From: Peredibacter starrii
GTDB lineage: Bacteria; Bdellovibrionota; Bacteriovoracia; Bacteriovoracales; Bacteriovoracaceae
Reading direction: 5' to 3'
NCBI RefSeq assembly: GCF_034259205.1
Contig: NZ_CP139487.1
Location: 992,001-1,056,000, forward strand
DNA length: 64,000 nucleotides
Positions within the stretch are counted from its first letter, which is position 1. Each line of letters begins with the position of its first letter. The notes under the pieces were generated by a model. That model searched no databases. It was given only the letters and a program-made list of their open reading frames with translations, and was not told the DNA's origin. The position numbers and the translations under genes were made by a program. Below are positions 1 through 8,194 of this stretch, in pieces.

Positions 1-427
1 GTCCCGCGAAGTAACCACCAATTACACGAGCAAGAGTTTCACGACCTGAAGCACGTCCGCCACCGCGATGATCACGGTAACCGTATTTCATCATGGTCGT
101 TTTATCCGCGTGTCCTGGGCGATATGAATCTTTTAGAGGTTCATAGTCTGCACTTCGCTGATTGGTATTTCTTACGATAACCGTAATAGGAGTTCCGAGA
201 GTTTTTCCCTCAAACACACCTGAAAGAATTTCAGGAACATCATCTTCTTTACGAGAAGTATGAACCGCATGTTGCCCGGGAGCACGACGAAGAAGTTCTT
301 TTTTAAGATCATCCAGGTTCACAGTAAGACCTGCTGGCATGCCGTCGATAATCACACCAAGTGCTTCACCATGAGACTCACCAAAGGTGGTCACGCGAAA
401 CAATTGACCGAAGCTATTGCCACTCAT
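1..427 (-). CDS. aroC: Chorismate synthase, N-terminal part (runs off the window)
   Basis: Makes chorismate from 5-enolpyruvylshikimate-3-phosphate in the shikimate pathway, using reduced FMN. The 142 residues inside the window start [20 protein letters not shown] and carry the GESHGEALG family signature, then RPGHADKTT and [13 protein letters not shown], which line the FMN/substrate site. The ATG lies at 425-427, 14 bases inside the 3' end of lipB, so the two genes overlap and are probably translated together. The rest of the gene lies left of base 1. Identification is by motif recognition and is secure. Confidence 0.95.
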   Translation of the reverse strand, partial: MSGNSFGQLFRVTTFGESHGEALGVIIDGMPAGLTVNLDDLKKELLRRAPGQHAVHTSRKEDDVPEILSGVFEGKTLGTPITVIVRNTNQRSADYEPLKDSYRPGHADKTTMMKYGYRDHRGGGRASGRETLARVIGGYFAG

Positions 428-1151
428 GTTTGATCCTTTTCAAAAATTCTTCCCGAAACTTCTCGAGCGGGTTCTCGGGTAGAGTAGTAAGTTCTTCTAC
501 CGAAATATATGTTTCTGGATTAAGGCCACAAGGATTGAGATTTCTTAAAGCAGAGACCATGTTCTTACTATGTTTAATATTGAGGGCCATGCCATGAAAG
601 GTCACAAGCTTTTCAATGGCGATTCCCATTGAAGCAAGTTTTCTCTCTCCATGCCATAGACCTAGATATTTATGCGTGTGATGAACGTCCTTAACACCCC
701 AGTCATTCAAGACCTCAATTGAAAAATCAAAAATCTGATCCATCATATGAGACAGCGAAAGTGTCTGTGGATTAAGTTTCACGATGGGATAGAAAATAAA
801 TTGTCCCGGATGGTGAAAGGTCAGACCTCCGCCGCGTTCAATCTGTTGAAGCGGAAAAGGAAGGTTTGGATAGTTCTCTGGTTTAAATTCTACCAGTTCC
901 AGAACTTCACCTTTACGAGGTTTCTGAAGACCACGACCATTAGTCAGAACTTCCGGATGGCTCGTGCAAATGAGAATACGAAGGCCCTGGCCTTCTTGTA
1001 CTTTTGCTAAAGCGAGACGCTGAAACTTATGGGCCTGAGAGTATTCCCAGTTCCATTTCGTAACAACGATTGTTCTTTCATTAAGAGTGGTAAGGTCACT
1101 CTCTTTTAAATCCAAAGATGCTAGTTCAGCGGATGAAAAGAGAGTGTTCAT
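414..1151 (-). CDS. lipB: Octanoyltransferase LipB
   Basis: Transfers octanoyl groups from acyl carrier protein to the lipoyl domains of 2-oxoacid dehydrogenases and similar proteins. At 245 residues it is slightly longer than usual because of about 25 extra N-terminal residues. The active-site features are present: [12 protein letters not shown] at about 106-117, the catalytic lysine K171 in [19 protein letters not shown], and the cysteine C208 in NPCGL. It follows lipA by two bases and overlaps aroC, forming a lipA-lipB-aroC transcript. The next lipoylation client visible in the window is the E1 component at 18325. Confidence 0.95.
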   Translation of the reverse strand: MNTLFSSAELASLDLKESDLTTLNERTIVVTKWNWEYSQAHKFQRLALAKVQEGQGLRILICTSHPEVLTNGRGLQKPRKGEVLELVEFKPENYPNLPFPLQQIERGGGLTFHHPGQFIFYPIVKLNPQTLSLSHMMDQIFDFSIEVLNDWGVKDVHHTHKYLGLWHGERKLASMGIAIEKLVTFHGMALNIKHSKNMVSALRNLNPCGLNPETYISVEELTTLPENPLEKFREEFLKRIKHEWQ

Positions 1152-1153
1152 GA

Positions 1154-2056
1154 TTAGGCTTTAGTAGTCTCTACGTAATCCAGGAAGTCTGAAGCTTTAT
1201 ATGAACTTCTGACAAGCGGACCAGAGGCCACGAATTTGAAACCCATTTTAAGGGCCATACGTTTTAGTTCTTCAAACTCTTCAGGAGTGTAGAACTTCTT
1301 CACATCAAGGTGACGCTTACTTGGTTGAAGATACTGACCGAAAGTCACGATATCAACTCCATGAGCGCGGATATCTTCTAGCGCTTCTTGGATTTCTGCC
1401 CAAGTTTCACCCAGACCCACCATAAGTGAAGTCTTCGTTTGAATGTGCGGATAATTAGTTTTGTAGAACTTAAGACAGTTAAGGGTCTTCTCGTAACCTG
1501 CACGTGGATCACGAACCGGGTGAGTAAGACGTTTTACTGTTTCAAGGTTTTGCGCAATCACAAATGGATTCGATTTCGCAAGCTTGTGCATATACTCTTC
1601 GATGCCAGCGAAGTCTGGAATCAGAACTTCAACTTTTGTTTCAGGATGATCAAGGTGAACGCGATCAACAACTGCAGCGAAATGTCCTGAACCGTGGTCA
1701 GCAACATCATCACGATCCACAGAAGTGATGACAACGTAACGAAGAGACATCATGCCCACCATCTTAGAGGTGTTCTCGATTTCTTCGTGATTGATGAAGC
1801 CCTTCGGATTTCCGGTCTTCACGTGACAGAACTTACAAGCACGTGTGCATGTATCTCCAAGGATCATCACAGTTGCAGTACGAGCACTCCAACATTCAGA
1901 AATGTTCGGGCACTTCGCTTCTTCGCAAACAGTAGAAAGACCCTTCTCGCGAAGGTTGTTGCGGATATCTTTGAAGTCATCCCCTTGTGGAAGTTTTACT
2001 TTCAACCACTCAGGTTTTCTCTGGTATGTGTCTTTATCAAAATATGTTACGGCCAT
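1154..2056 (-). CDS. lipA: Lipoyl synthase LipA (radical SAM)
   Basis: Inserts two sulfur atoms into octanoyl groups placed by LipB. It is a radical SAM enzyme with two 4Fe-4S clusters. The auxiliary cluster cysteines are C44, C49 and C55 (CEEAKCPNISEC), and the radical SAM motif is C70-x3-C74-x2-C77 (CTRACKFC). The C-terminal RSSYKA contains the serine that ligates the auxiliary cluster in studied homologues. The length of 300 residues is normal. It is first in the lipA-lipB-aroC run. The 101 bases upstream (2057-2157) hold no promoter that I can call firmly. Confidence 0.97.
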   Translation of the reverse strand: MAVTYFDKDTYQRKPEWLKVKLPQGDDFKDIRNNLREKGLSTVCEEAKCPNISECWSARTATVMILGDTCTRACKFCHVKTGNPKGFINHEEIENTSKMVGMMSLRYVVITSVDRDDVADHGSGHFAAVVDRVHLDHPETKVEVLIPDFAGIEEYMHKLAKSNPFVIAQNLETVKRLTHPVRDPRAGYEKTLNCLKFYKTNYPHIQTKTSLMVGLGETWAEIQEALEDIRAHGVDIVTFGQYLQPSKRHLDVKKFYTPEEFEELKRMALKMGFKFVASGPLVRSSYKASDFLDYVETTKA

Positions 2057-2157
2057 GAGGGATATCTATCACGCCAGAGGCGTATTCGACTAGAGGGAGG
2101 GCCATTTTTCATGGTCTTTAAGTGCCTAGAATTACTAGTAAAACTATACCGTTTTTC

Positions 2158-2460
2158 TTAGAAACAGCCTTTACTCACGATAAGTGGGTTCTCGGTCACA
2201 AACATATGCTCGCCCAAGAGGGGATTTGTTGTTTCTTTCCATTGGGCATCGGCGAAGGCAGCACTCTCAGTTTTATAGATGATACAGTCATAAGCTGCGA
2301 GGGGATTCTTGGTAAACATGATGATCTTAGAAGCTGCTACTGGGCTGTTGGTGAAGTAGACAATTTTGTTTGCGAAGAGAGAGCTCTTAGTGAAATACAC
2401 TTGATGGGCGAAGGCGCTTGAAAAAGAAAAGATAAGTACCAACGTAAAAATTGACTTCAT
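2158..2460 (-). CDS. Small secreted repeat protein, septoil-knot (DUF6150)-like
   Basis: A 100-residue protein with a clear signal peptide (residues 1-18, cut after SSAFA). The mature part is a run of six or seven short units of 11-14 residues with the pattern (K/x)-I-(V/I)-Y-F-T-x-S/N-P-x-A-A, for example QVYFTKSSLFAN, KIVYFTNSPVAAS and KIIMFTKNPLAAY, with two cysteines. The pattern resembles the DUF6150 family, whose members are predicted to form a 7(1) torus knot. That link is from memory of the repeat style, so the family call is an inference. The function is unknown. It is alone on its transcript, downstream of the metallophosphatase, and its ribosome-binding site lies in a hairpin (2466-2491). 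Confidence 0.7.
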   Translation of the reverse strand: MKSIFTLVLIFSFSSAFAHQVYFTKSSLFANKIVYFTNSPVAASKIIMFTKNPLAAYDCIIYKTESAAFADAQWKETTNPLLGEHMFVTENPLIVSKGCF

Positions 2461-2465
2461 AAGAA

Positions 2466-2491
2466 CTCCGATGTTCCGCTTATTATCGGAG
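2466..2491 (-). promoter_or_regulatory. Hairpin covering the Shine-Dalgarno of the 2158-2460 gene
   Basis: On the minus strand the leader reads CTCCGAT, a 12-base loop, then ATCGGAG, TTCTT and the ATG. The right arm contains the Shine-Dalgarno sequence (CGGAG, 5 bases before the ATG), so folding would hide it. It could also act as a weak terminator for the upstream metallophosphatase, but no T-run follows. Confidence 0.5.
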
Positions 2492-2510
2492 ATTATGAGA
2501 CCAACAGGTT

Positions 2511-3674
2511 TTATTTTGAAATTGATACAGGGCCGTCAAAAAGCTTTACATTAAATCGCTCAATCACGCTCTTGTCCCCGCCATAAGTAATGACTTCCAG
2601 GAAGCTACCATTCAGTTTAAGTACGCTGAAAGTGGTGATGAACTGGCGGTAGAAAACGCTATAAGGATTGCGATAGGAAACGACGTTATTGATCCCGCCT
2701 GAAGGACCGGCAGTTAGATAGGTGATGCCCGTTTTATGGCTTCTTTCGTACATATGAAGGTGCCCTGAAAGCACCATCTTCACCCCATACTTCTCGAGCA
2801 TAGGAACAAGTTCATTTCTCAGGCGAGTAGGAATAGTACGAATGTGTTCGAGGTTGGATGAATAAGGCGAGTGGTGCATGGTTACCACGGTCGGCTTCTT
2901 CTGCTCTTGGGCAGTTCTGAGTTTCGCCTCAAGCCACTCCCATTGTTCCAGGATTTTAGACTCAGACATCGACTCAAAATTAGAATTCAGCATCAGAACA
3001 TTGATTCGACCAAGATCCAATTGCATGTAACCCAAATCAGGACTGTGTCCGTTTCTCATATAGGTGAGAAATTCTGGTGGGGCCTTATCCATCGAAGGAG
3101 ACTCAAAGTATTCGTGATTTCCGACTGCGGCCATGAGATAGGCGCGACGAAGGTAGACATCCACAGTTTTAAAGAAATTTACCCATTCGTTTTCATAACC
3201 ACCATGCTGAACGATATCGCCCGCATTGATGATGAGACTAAAGGGGTGCATCTTCTGAAACTCAGAAATGGATTTAGAGAGCTCATTGGCACGAATCTGA
3301 CCTGCATCATTCTTGATCTGAGTATCACTCATAAAACCAAAATAAAGCGGGGATTTCTTGGTGCAAGGAATAGCAACGAGAGCATTATCAACCTCGGTAC
3401 GATTTTCTGACGAGATCGTATAACGAAGAGGTTTGTCGCAAGTTAAAGTACCGAGATCAATTTTGGTTAACTTTGTGGCCGGAAACAAACTTCTGAAATG
3501 TTTCTTTTGATCCTGAAGTCTGATTTCAAGTTCAATTTCTTTGGTCGTCTGAAAGTTAAGTGTGATTTTCCCCTGATCTTCCACGGTCACGTAAGGTGAA
3601 ATCGTGAAAGTACTTTGAGCGAAAGTGCTCAAAGAAAACATCAAAGGAATAATGGTTTTGGAAAACCTTAACAT
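2511..3674 (-). CDS. Secreted calcineurin-like metallophosphatase (purple acid phosphatase type)
   Basis: A 387-residue exported protein with a signal peptide (first 19 residues, ending STFAQ). Residues about 20-100 look like the fibronectin-like N-terminal domain of purple acid phosphatases. The catalytic metallophosphoesterase domain follows with all the metal-binding motifs in order: SDTQ, GDIVQHGG, GNHEY, HHSPY and GHLHMYER. It probably releases phosphate from organic phosphates in the periplasm or outside the cell. The substrate cannot be told from the sequence. It is transcribed toward the septoil-like gene, with 50 bases between them. Confidence 0.88.
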   Translation of the reverse strand: MLRFSKTIIPLMFSLSTFAQSTFTISPYVTVEDQGKITLNFQTTKEIELEIRLQDQKKHFRSLFPATKLTKIDLGTLTCDKPLRYTISSENRTEVDNALVAIPCTKKSPLYFGFMSDTQIKNDAGQIRANELSKSISEFQKMHPFSLIINAGDIVQHGGYENEWVNFFKTVDVYLRRAYLMAAVGNHEYFESPSMDKAPPEFLTYMRNGHSPDLGYMQLDLGRINVLMLNSNFESMSESKILEQWEWLEAKLRTAQEQKKPTVVTMHHSPYSSNLEHIRTIPTRLRNELVPMLEKYGVKMVLSGHLHMYERSHKTGITYLTAGPSGGINNVVSYRNPYSVFYRQFITTFSVLKLNGSFLEVITYGGDKSVIERFNVKLFDGPVSISK

Positions 3675-3709
3675 CCTAAAAGACTAGATTGATTCATGGG
3701 GTAATACAA

Positions 3710-3730
3710 GCCCCCTCGCAAAGAGGGGGC
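3710..3730 (-). terminator. Rho-independent type hairpin after the phospholipase D-like gene
   Basis: GCCCCCTC, loop gcaaa, GAGGGGGC: an 8-bp GC-rich stem 12 bases past the stop codon of the minus-strand gene at 3743. The following minus-strand bases (TTGTATTAC) are only partly T-rich. Confidence 0.7.
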
Positions 3731-3742
3731 AAGATTATGAAA

Positions 3743-5158
3743 TTAGAGCTGGTGTTTAATAAGTGGAACGGCCTGTTCGATGACTCTAACTGCGCCTTTC
3801 TTAAAATTTCCTACTTCTGCGTCCTGAAGGTCCTTGTTCATCTCTTGTCTGTCTTTACCTACAAGAAGTGAATCGGCCTTGAACTTATTAATGATGACTG
3901 TCAGGTCTTTGGCGATTCCTGAGCCTTTAGTGTCCTTGATCATGATACCGACTTCACGATTGAGTTTTGAAGAACGAGGATCAAGGTTATAAGTACCAAT
4001 CAAGGCAATTTCATCGTCAATTACAGCGGTCTTAGCGTGAGTTGTATCCACTAAATTATACTCATAAAGTTCAATCCCCATGGCAATCATGGCGTCTTTC
4101 GCTGCTTTATAACCGGCCTGAGCAAAGAGGTTATCCGTCGATTTAAGAGAGTTCGTGATAATGGTTACTTTAACTCCACGATCGATTAGGTCCTGGAACA
4201 TCGTGTGAGCACGTTTCGTTGGAATCAGGTAAGGAGAAAGAATAAGGACTTTCTTCTTCGCCTTACTCACGATTGAGTAAAGTTCATCACTCACAAGCAT
4301 GTTCTTAGAACCCATGTTCTTGTCAGTTGAGTTAGACAGAAGTTTTACCCCATCAATTTCTTTAGCGTCTTTGAACCAGTCACGACCTGTGTTCCACTTT
4401 GCGTTTCCTTTACCGCTCTTTAATCTTTCAATGAGTACCTTCATTCTTTCCGAAGAAGATTTCACATCTCGAAGCATAAGAGCATAAAGCTTATCAACGT
4501 TCTCATCACAATCAGGGCCATGGAGAACGTCACAAATATAAACGAGTTTTTCACGCTGAAGTTTATCGTAGTAGGCCTTCTTTACGATATCGTTCTTTTC
4601 CCAAAGTCCCATGTAGTACTTGCGGGTCTCTTGAACCACTTTACCACTGATCATAATATCGAGATCATGGAAGTTTCTCTTCTTATCCAGACCGAAATAT
4701 TTAGCGTCTACGTTTCGTCCACCAATAATGATTTTTGTTCCATCGACGACAAGCATTTTATCGTGAACGCGGTTAAAGATATCGTAAACCGTATGAACAT
4801 CTTCCAGACGGTTAAAGAGCTTGAAAGTGATGTTGGTATTACCGTTTTTATCTTTACAGTCACGTTGAGTGGCCGCGATGGTCGTGTCTTTTACGCTGCT
4901 TGATAGGGCATCAAGAAGAATGCGAACTTGTACACCTCGTTTCGAGGCCTCACAAAGAAGAGCAACCCCGGTGGTTGAAACGTCATCATCTGTTACGGCG
5001 AAGTATTCGACCAGGATTTCAGATTTTGCTTGTTGAATGAGATCTACGCGAGCTTGCAGGGCCTCTTTATCATCATAGAGAAAGCGCGCTTTTTCGGCCT
5101 TCACCTGAGTGGCAAGAGTCATTAACATAGTCAAAGCTAGTGTTTGATGAATCCTCAT
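3743..5158 (-). CDS. Secreted phospholipase D-family protein with two HKD motifs
   Basis: A 471-residue exported member of the phospholipase D/cardiolipin synthase superfamily. It has a signal peptide (residues 1-22, ending QVKA). It has two complete HxKxxxxD motifs: HDKMLVVD (H132, K134, D139) followed by GGRNVD, and HAKTAVID (H374, K376, D381) followed by GTYNLDPRSSKLN. Two intact HKD motifs in one chain form a single active site in this family, so it is likely active on phospholipids or phosphodiesters. The lack of a transmembrane hairpin after the signal argues against an ordinary membrane-bound cardiolipin synthase. Upstream lie a sigma-54 type promoter (5195-5209) and a palindrome shared with the TULIP-like operon at 53448. 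Confidence 0.88.
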   Translation of the reverse strand: MRIHQTLALTMLMTLATQVKAEKARFLYDDKEALQARVDLIQQAKSEILVEYFAVTDDDVSTTGVALLCEASKRGVQVRILLDALSSSVKDTTIAATQRDCKDKNGNTNITFKLFNRLEDVHTVYDIFNRVHDKMLVVDGTKIIIGGRNVDAKYFGLDKKRNFHDLDIMISGKVVQETRKYYMGLWEKNDIVKKAYYDKLQREKLVYICDVLHGPDCDENVDKLYALMLRDVKSSSERMKVLIERLKSGKGNAKWNTGRDWFKDAKEIDGVKLLSNSTDKNMGSKNMLVSDELYSIVSKAKKKVLILSPYLIPTKRAHTMFQDLIDRGVKVTIITNSLKSTDNLFAQAGYKAAKDAMIAMGIELYEYNLVDTTHAKTAVIDDEIALIGTYNLDPRSSKLNREVGIMIKDTKGSGIAKDLTVIINKFKADSLLVGKDRQEMNKDLQDAEVGNFKKGAVRVIEQAVPLIKHQL

Positions 5159-5194
5159 AGAATTCCCCTGTAAATGGTTATGATGGAGTACTAA

Positions 5195-5209
5195 GCAATA
5201 AGCTTGCCA
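5195..5209 (-). promoter_or_regulatory. Sigma-54 type -24/-12 promoter of the phospholipase D-like gene
   Basis: The minus strand reads TGGCAAGCTTATTGC, which matches the sigma-54 pattern TGGCA-N6-TTGC with exactly ten bases between the invariant GG and GC. It ends about 37 bases before the ATG of the gene at 5158. The same element, also followed by TTA, occurs upstream of 53448. Confidence 0.72.
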
Positions 5210-5268
5210 GGATCATGGACGGGGAATCATGAGGCTAGGATTTAAGCAATGATTAAAAAATGGGAAGT

Positions 5269-5283
5269 GTCTAAAACTTAGAC
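5269..5283 (-). promoter_or_regulatory. 15-base palindrome, possible enhancer-binding protein site
   Basis: GTCTAAGTTTTAGAC on the minus strand (imperfect palindrome, arms GTCTAA/TTAGAC), centred about 74 bases upstream of the sigma-54 promoter centre at 5202. The identical 15-mer is found at 53313-53327 in the same orientation relative to its sigma-54 promoter. I found no third full copy in the window. Its role as an upstream activating sequence is inference. Confidence 0.6.
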
Positions 5284-5306
5284 AGGGCCTTTTTAATTAG
5301 GCCCTG
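5283..5306 (-). terminator. Terminator hairpin after the 5320-5712 gene
   Basis: CAGGGCCT, 8-base loop, AGGCCCTG, 14 bases past the stop of the minus-strand gene. The T-run is weak. Its outer base overlaps the palindrome at 5269-5283. Confidence 0.6.
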
Positions 5307-5319
5307 AGATAAATTGAAA

Positions 5320-5712
5320 TTAGTTCGAACAAGTGACAGTAAATTCTCTAGTTTGGTTACTGACAATAAACTTGCCTTCAAGATCACCTTTCGCGAGGTT
5401 TAGAGTATAAGGAACTTCTGACTCAATACCGATGCCATCAGTTGAAAAATTCACTCGAAAGGCCTTGGAGTCGGAAGTCGTTATAACAGAAATATTTGAG
5501 CCATCAATATTACTTGAAAGAGAAGCATTCGAGCATAGAAGAGGTTTCCCTGTATTGTCTCGGCATCCGCTTAATCTTTGTCCTATCAATTCATGAGTGG
5601 TCGATAGACCTGATAACTTATCATGTGAAATGACTTCGCATTTTAAATTGGTCTCTGATGCAAATGAATTAATCGCGAATAATGCAGATACTAGAACTAG
5701 AACCTTCTTCAT
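5320..5712 (-). CDS. Small secreted protein of unknown function, four cysteines
   Basis: A 130-residue protein with a signal peptide (MKKVLVLVSALFAINSFA). The frame stays open for another 24 codons upstream, but the ATG at 5712 has a strong GGAGGA ribosome-binding site and starts a proper signal peptide, so it is chosen. The mature part is about 110 residues, likely all-beta, with four cysteines (LKCEV, SGCRD, LLCSN, TVTCSN) suited to two disulfides. I do not recognise a family. A half-copy of the GTCTAA motif lies upstream (5796-5803), without a sigma-54 promoter. Confidence 0.75.
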   Translation of the reverse strand: MKKVLVLVSALFAINSFASETNLKCEVISHDKLSGLSTTHELIGQRLSGCRDNTGKPLLCSNASLSSNIDGSNISVITTSDSKAFRVNFSTDGIGIESEVPYTLNLAKGDLEGKFIVSNQTREFTVTCSN

Positions 5713-5806
5713 AATGTCCTCCAAAATTTCATGGAGTTTATCAGAGGTTCGTTCTTTGCTGATGTTCTTTGAAAGACTTTCCAAATGTGATCAAATTTTA
5801 GACGGC

Positions 5807-6772
5807 CTAAAGCGGAATCAGAAAGCACTCTTCCCAGATGGGCATGATTTTTACTTTCTCTTGAACGTCCACGGTAGGCATAGTTTTAAGCACTAACTGG
5901 CGGCCATCAAATCGAAGACGGTGCTCAATACCCTGACGAGTGCCGTAGCTTTCTTCGATCTGAGCTTCAAGACCTTCATTCATCTTCCAGGCGTTGTCAG
6001 GAATCACCATAATGCCTTCGCTGGCATTTGCAAGAGACGCGTTCCATTTACCCCAAGGAGTTTCCGCAACACCTTGTTCAAACTTCACTGGGATAAAATT
6101 CTGGTAACCCATGAATTGGGCCACGAAGAGATTTCTTGGATTTCTTAAAAGCGAAAGTGGAGTGCCCAGTTGTTCCAGGCGACCAAAGTTCATAAGCCCC
6201 ACGATGTCAGAGTACTTCAGGGCCTCTTCTAGTTCATGAGTCACCCAAAGGACAGTGATCCCTTGCTGACGGATAAATTGAAACAGACCATTTAAGATAT
6301 CTCGACGAGTGAATGGATCCAGATGCGTGAATGGTTCATCCATTAAAAGAAGAGCAGGACGATTAATCAGCTCTGCCGCTAAGAGGACCTTTTGTCTTTG
6401 TCCGCTTGAAAGCTGGAAAAGATTCTGACGGAGTTGGAAAGTAAACTCAAAAGTGTCCGCAAGGTCGCGGGCCAGTTGAATCTTCTTCTCGTCATCAACA
6501 TCAATAGTCACCTTACTGATCAAAAACTTTTGAACGTTCATATCCGTAAGGATTTCGTGAGTCGGAAATAAGGATACTGAACCATCAGTCTCAAAATTCC
6601 CCTGATCAGAATTCAGTTGGCCTGAAAGGATTTTAAGAAGCGTGGTTTTACCACTTCCATTCGGTCCCATAATTCCCATAACAATTCCCTTATTCAGGGT
6701 GAAGTTAAGAGCATGAAGGCCCGCGATACCGCGTGAATCGAATTGTTTAGAAAGATTATTTACTCTGATCAT
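5807..6772 (-). CDS. ABC transporter ATP-binding protein without a neighbouring permease
   Basis: A 321-residue ATPase of the type that energises importers of small molecules (FbpC/PotA-like layout). Visible motifs: Walker A GPNGSGKTT (about 36-44), signature LSSGQRQKV, Walker B LLLMDEPFTHLD and the switch VTHELEEA. Residues from about 230 form a C-terminal TOBE-like regulatory extension. The ATG overlaps the stop of the upstream small transporter gene (4 bases, ATGA), so the two are co-translated. No ABC permease or binding protein is nearby, so the substrate and partner are unknown. Confidence 0.85.
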   Translation of the reverse strand: MIRVNNLSKQFDSRGIAGLHALNFTLNKGIVMGIMGPNGSGKTTLLKILSGQLNSDQGNFETDGSVSLFPTHEILTDMNVQKFLISKVTIDVDDEKKIQLARDLADTFEFTFQLRQNLFQLSSGQRQKVLLAAELINRPALLLMDEPFTHLDPFTRRDILNGLFQFIRQQGITVLWVTHELEEALKYSDIVGLMNFGRLEQLGTPLSLLRNPRNLFVAQFMGYQNFIPVKFEQGVAETPWGKWNASLANASEGIMVIPDNAWKMNEGLEAQIEESYGTRQGIEHRLRFDGRQLVLKTMPTVDVQEKVKIMPIWEECFLIPL

Positions 6773-7218
6773 GTGCCTTTCTTTACCACTAAAAAGAGCC
6801 CTGCGAAAAGAAGAATGACGCCTAAAATGCGAGTCATATTTATCGGTTGAGGAGTCAGATTCATAAGTCCATAGTGATCAATAATCACGGACATAACTAG
6901 TTGACCTGTCACGTAGGAGGCAATCATGGTGGTGGCACCCAGTTTCGGGATAAAAATCATGGCCGCAGTGACGAAGATGGCACTTAAGATACCACCCAAA
7001 AACATATACGGTGGCGCTTCAGTGACTCGTTTTAAATCATTCATCGTGACGCCCTGGAGAAGCAATAAAAAGCTCAACCCAATTGTTCCCACAATGAGAG
7101 AAATAATCGGAACGAGATAGGGATGCTTTAGGAAGCGAGTAAATTCTGCATTGATTCCCGCCTGAATGGGCATCAAAGTCCCGATAAAGACGGCCGTCAG
7201 AATTAAAACGTAGATCAT
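6769..7218 (-). CDS. Small DMT-superfamily membrane protein, YdcZ (DUF606) type
   Basis: About 149 residues with five predicted hydrophobic segments, beginning MIYVLILTAVFIGTLMPIQA. It matches the DUF606/YdcZ family of half-size drug/metabolite-transporter proteins (PIQAGINAEF near the N-terminus, then a repeated helix pattern). The start at 7218 is preferred: it places the ATG directly before the first helix and has a GAGG sequence upstream. The frame is open to 7248 in the divergent promoter region shared with oxyR. It overlaps the ABC ATPase gene by four bases. The substrate is unknown. Confidence 0.75.
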   Translation of the reverse strand: MIYVLILTAVFIGTLMPIQAGINAEFTRFLKHPYLVPIISLIVGTIGLSFLLLLQGVTMNDLKRVTEAPPYMFLGGILSAIFVTAAMIFIPKLGATTMIASYVTGQLVMSVIIDHYGLMNLTPQPINMTRILGVILLFAGLFLVVKKGT

Positions 7219-7255
7219 ATTCGACCTCGGCATGAATATATGGTTCAATAAAAGT

Positions 7256-8194
7256 ATGACATTAACTCAATTAAATTACATCCTCGCTGTTGATAGAAAC
7301 CGTAACTTTGCTCAGGCCGCAAAAGAGTGCTTCGTGACTCAGCCGACCTTAAGTATGCAAATTCAAAAGTTAGAGGACTATCTCCAGATCATCATTTTTG
7401 ATCGCAGCAAAACTCCGGTTGAACCAACACCCATGGGTAAAAAGGTTTTGGAGTATGCTCGTAAGGTCATGCAGGGTGCTCATGAACTTGAGGAACTTTC
7501 AAAATCTCTTCGCGGTGAAATCGCTGGAGAGTTTATCCTGGCAGTTATCCCGACATTAGCTCCTTACGTTCTTCCATTGTTCGTAAGAAAATTCGTAGAA
7601 GAGTACCCGCAGGTTGAGCTCAAGATTTTTGAATACCAAACTGACGAAATTATCCGTTACCTTAAAGAAGGAAAAATCGACGGCGCTATTCTTGCGACTC
7701 CACTTGAGACAAAAGAGCTGACTGAAGAACACCTTTTTTACGAGCCATTTAAAATCTTCCTTTCTCCAAACCATGAACTCCTTAAAAAGAAGACCGTGGA
7801 TGAGAAGGACCTTGATATTAAAGAAGCATGGTTACTCAAAGAAGGTCACTGCCTTCGCGCTCAGGCGCTGCACCTGTGCCAATATAAAAACGTTGGTGAG
7901 GGCAGACAGCTTTTCTTTGAAGCAGGAAGCTTGGAAACTCTCATTAATATGGTGAAATCTTCAGAAGGTTTTACAGTACTTCCATATCTCGCGAGCCAGA
8001 ATATGAGCACCGCTGATCAGAAGCTTCTGAAAGACTTCAAAAATCATGTGCCTGTACGTGATATTAGTTTTGTGACTGGTCCGCTTTCGATGAAAAAATC
8101 AATTGAGAAGGCGCTAGTGAAAACCATTCTTCTAACGATTCCAAAAGAACTTAAGAAAGCAAATTCTAAAACAGAAGTGGTGGCCATTAACTAA
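7256..8194 (+). CDS. oxyR: Hydrogen peroxide-sensing LysR-type regulator OxyR
   Basis: A 312-residue LysR-type regulator. The winged helix-turn-helix spans residues 1-60 (NFAQAAKECFVTQPTLSMQIQKLE) and the effector domain covers 90-300. The redox signature is unmistakable: GHCLRAQALHLC places cysteines at positions 199 and 208, the same numbers and spacing as the disulfide-forming pair of E. coli OxyR. The ATG at 7256 is chosen because the sequence MTLTQLNYIL starts the domain; the frame also has an upstream ATG at 7232. The divergent gene is the YdcZ-like protein, only 37 bases away. No catalase or peroxiredoxin gene is adjacent. Confidence 0.93.
   Translation: MTLTQLNYILAVDRNRNFAQAAKECFVTQPTLSMQIQKLEDYLQIIIFDRSKTPVEPTPMGKKVLEYARKVMQGAHELEELSKSLRGEIAGEFILAVIPTLAPYVLPLFVRKFVEEYPQVELKIFEYQTDEIIRYLKEGKIDGAILATPLETKELTEEHLFYEPFKIFLSPNHELLKKKTVDEKDLDIKEAWLLKEGHCLRAQALHLCQYKNVGEGRQLFFEAGSLETLINMVKSSEGFTVLPYLASQNMSTADQKLLKDFKNHVPVRDISFVTGPLSMKKSIEKALVKTILLTIPKELKKANSKTEVVAIN

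Noticed and set aside
1694-2161. 155-residue plus-strand open frame
   Set aside because: It lies antisense to lipA and ends in its promoter region; the protein has no recognisable features.
5796-5807. Third copy of the GTCTAA palindrome upstream of 5320-5712
   Set aside because: Only one half-site plus GGCC matches, and no GG-N10-GC promoter follows.
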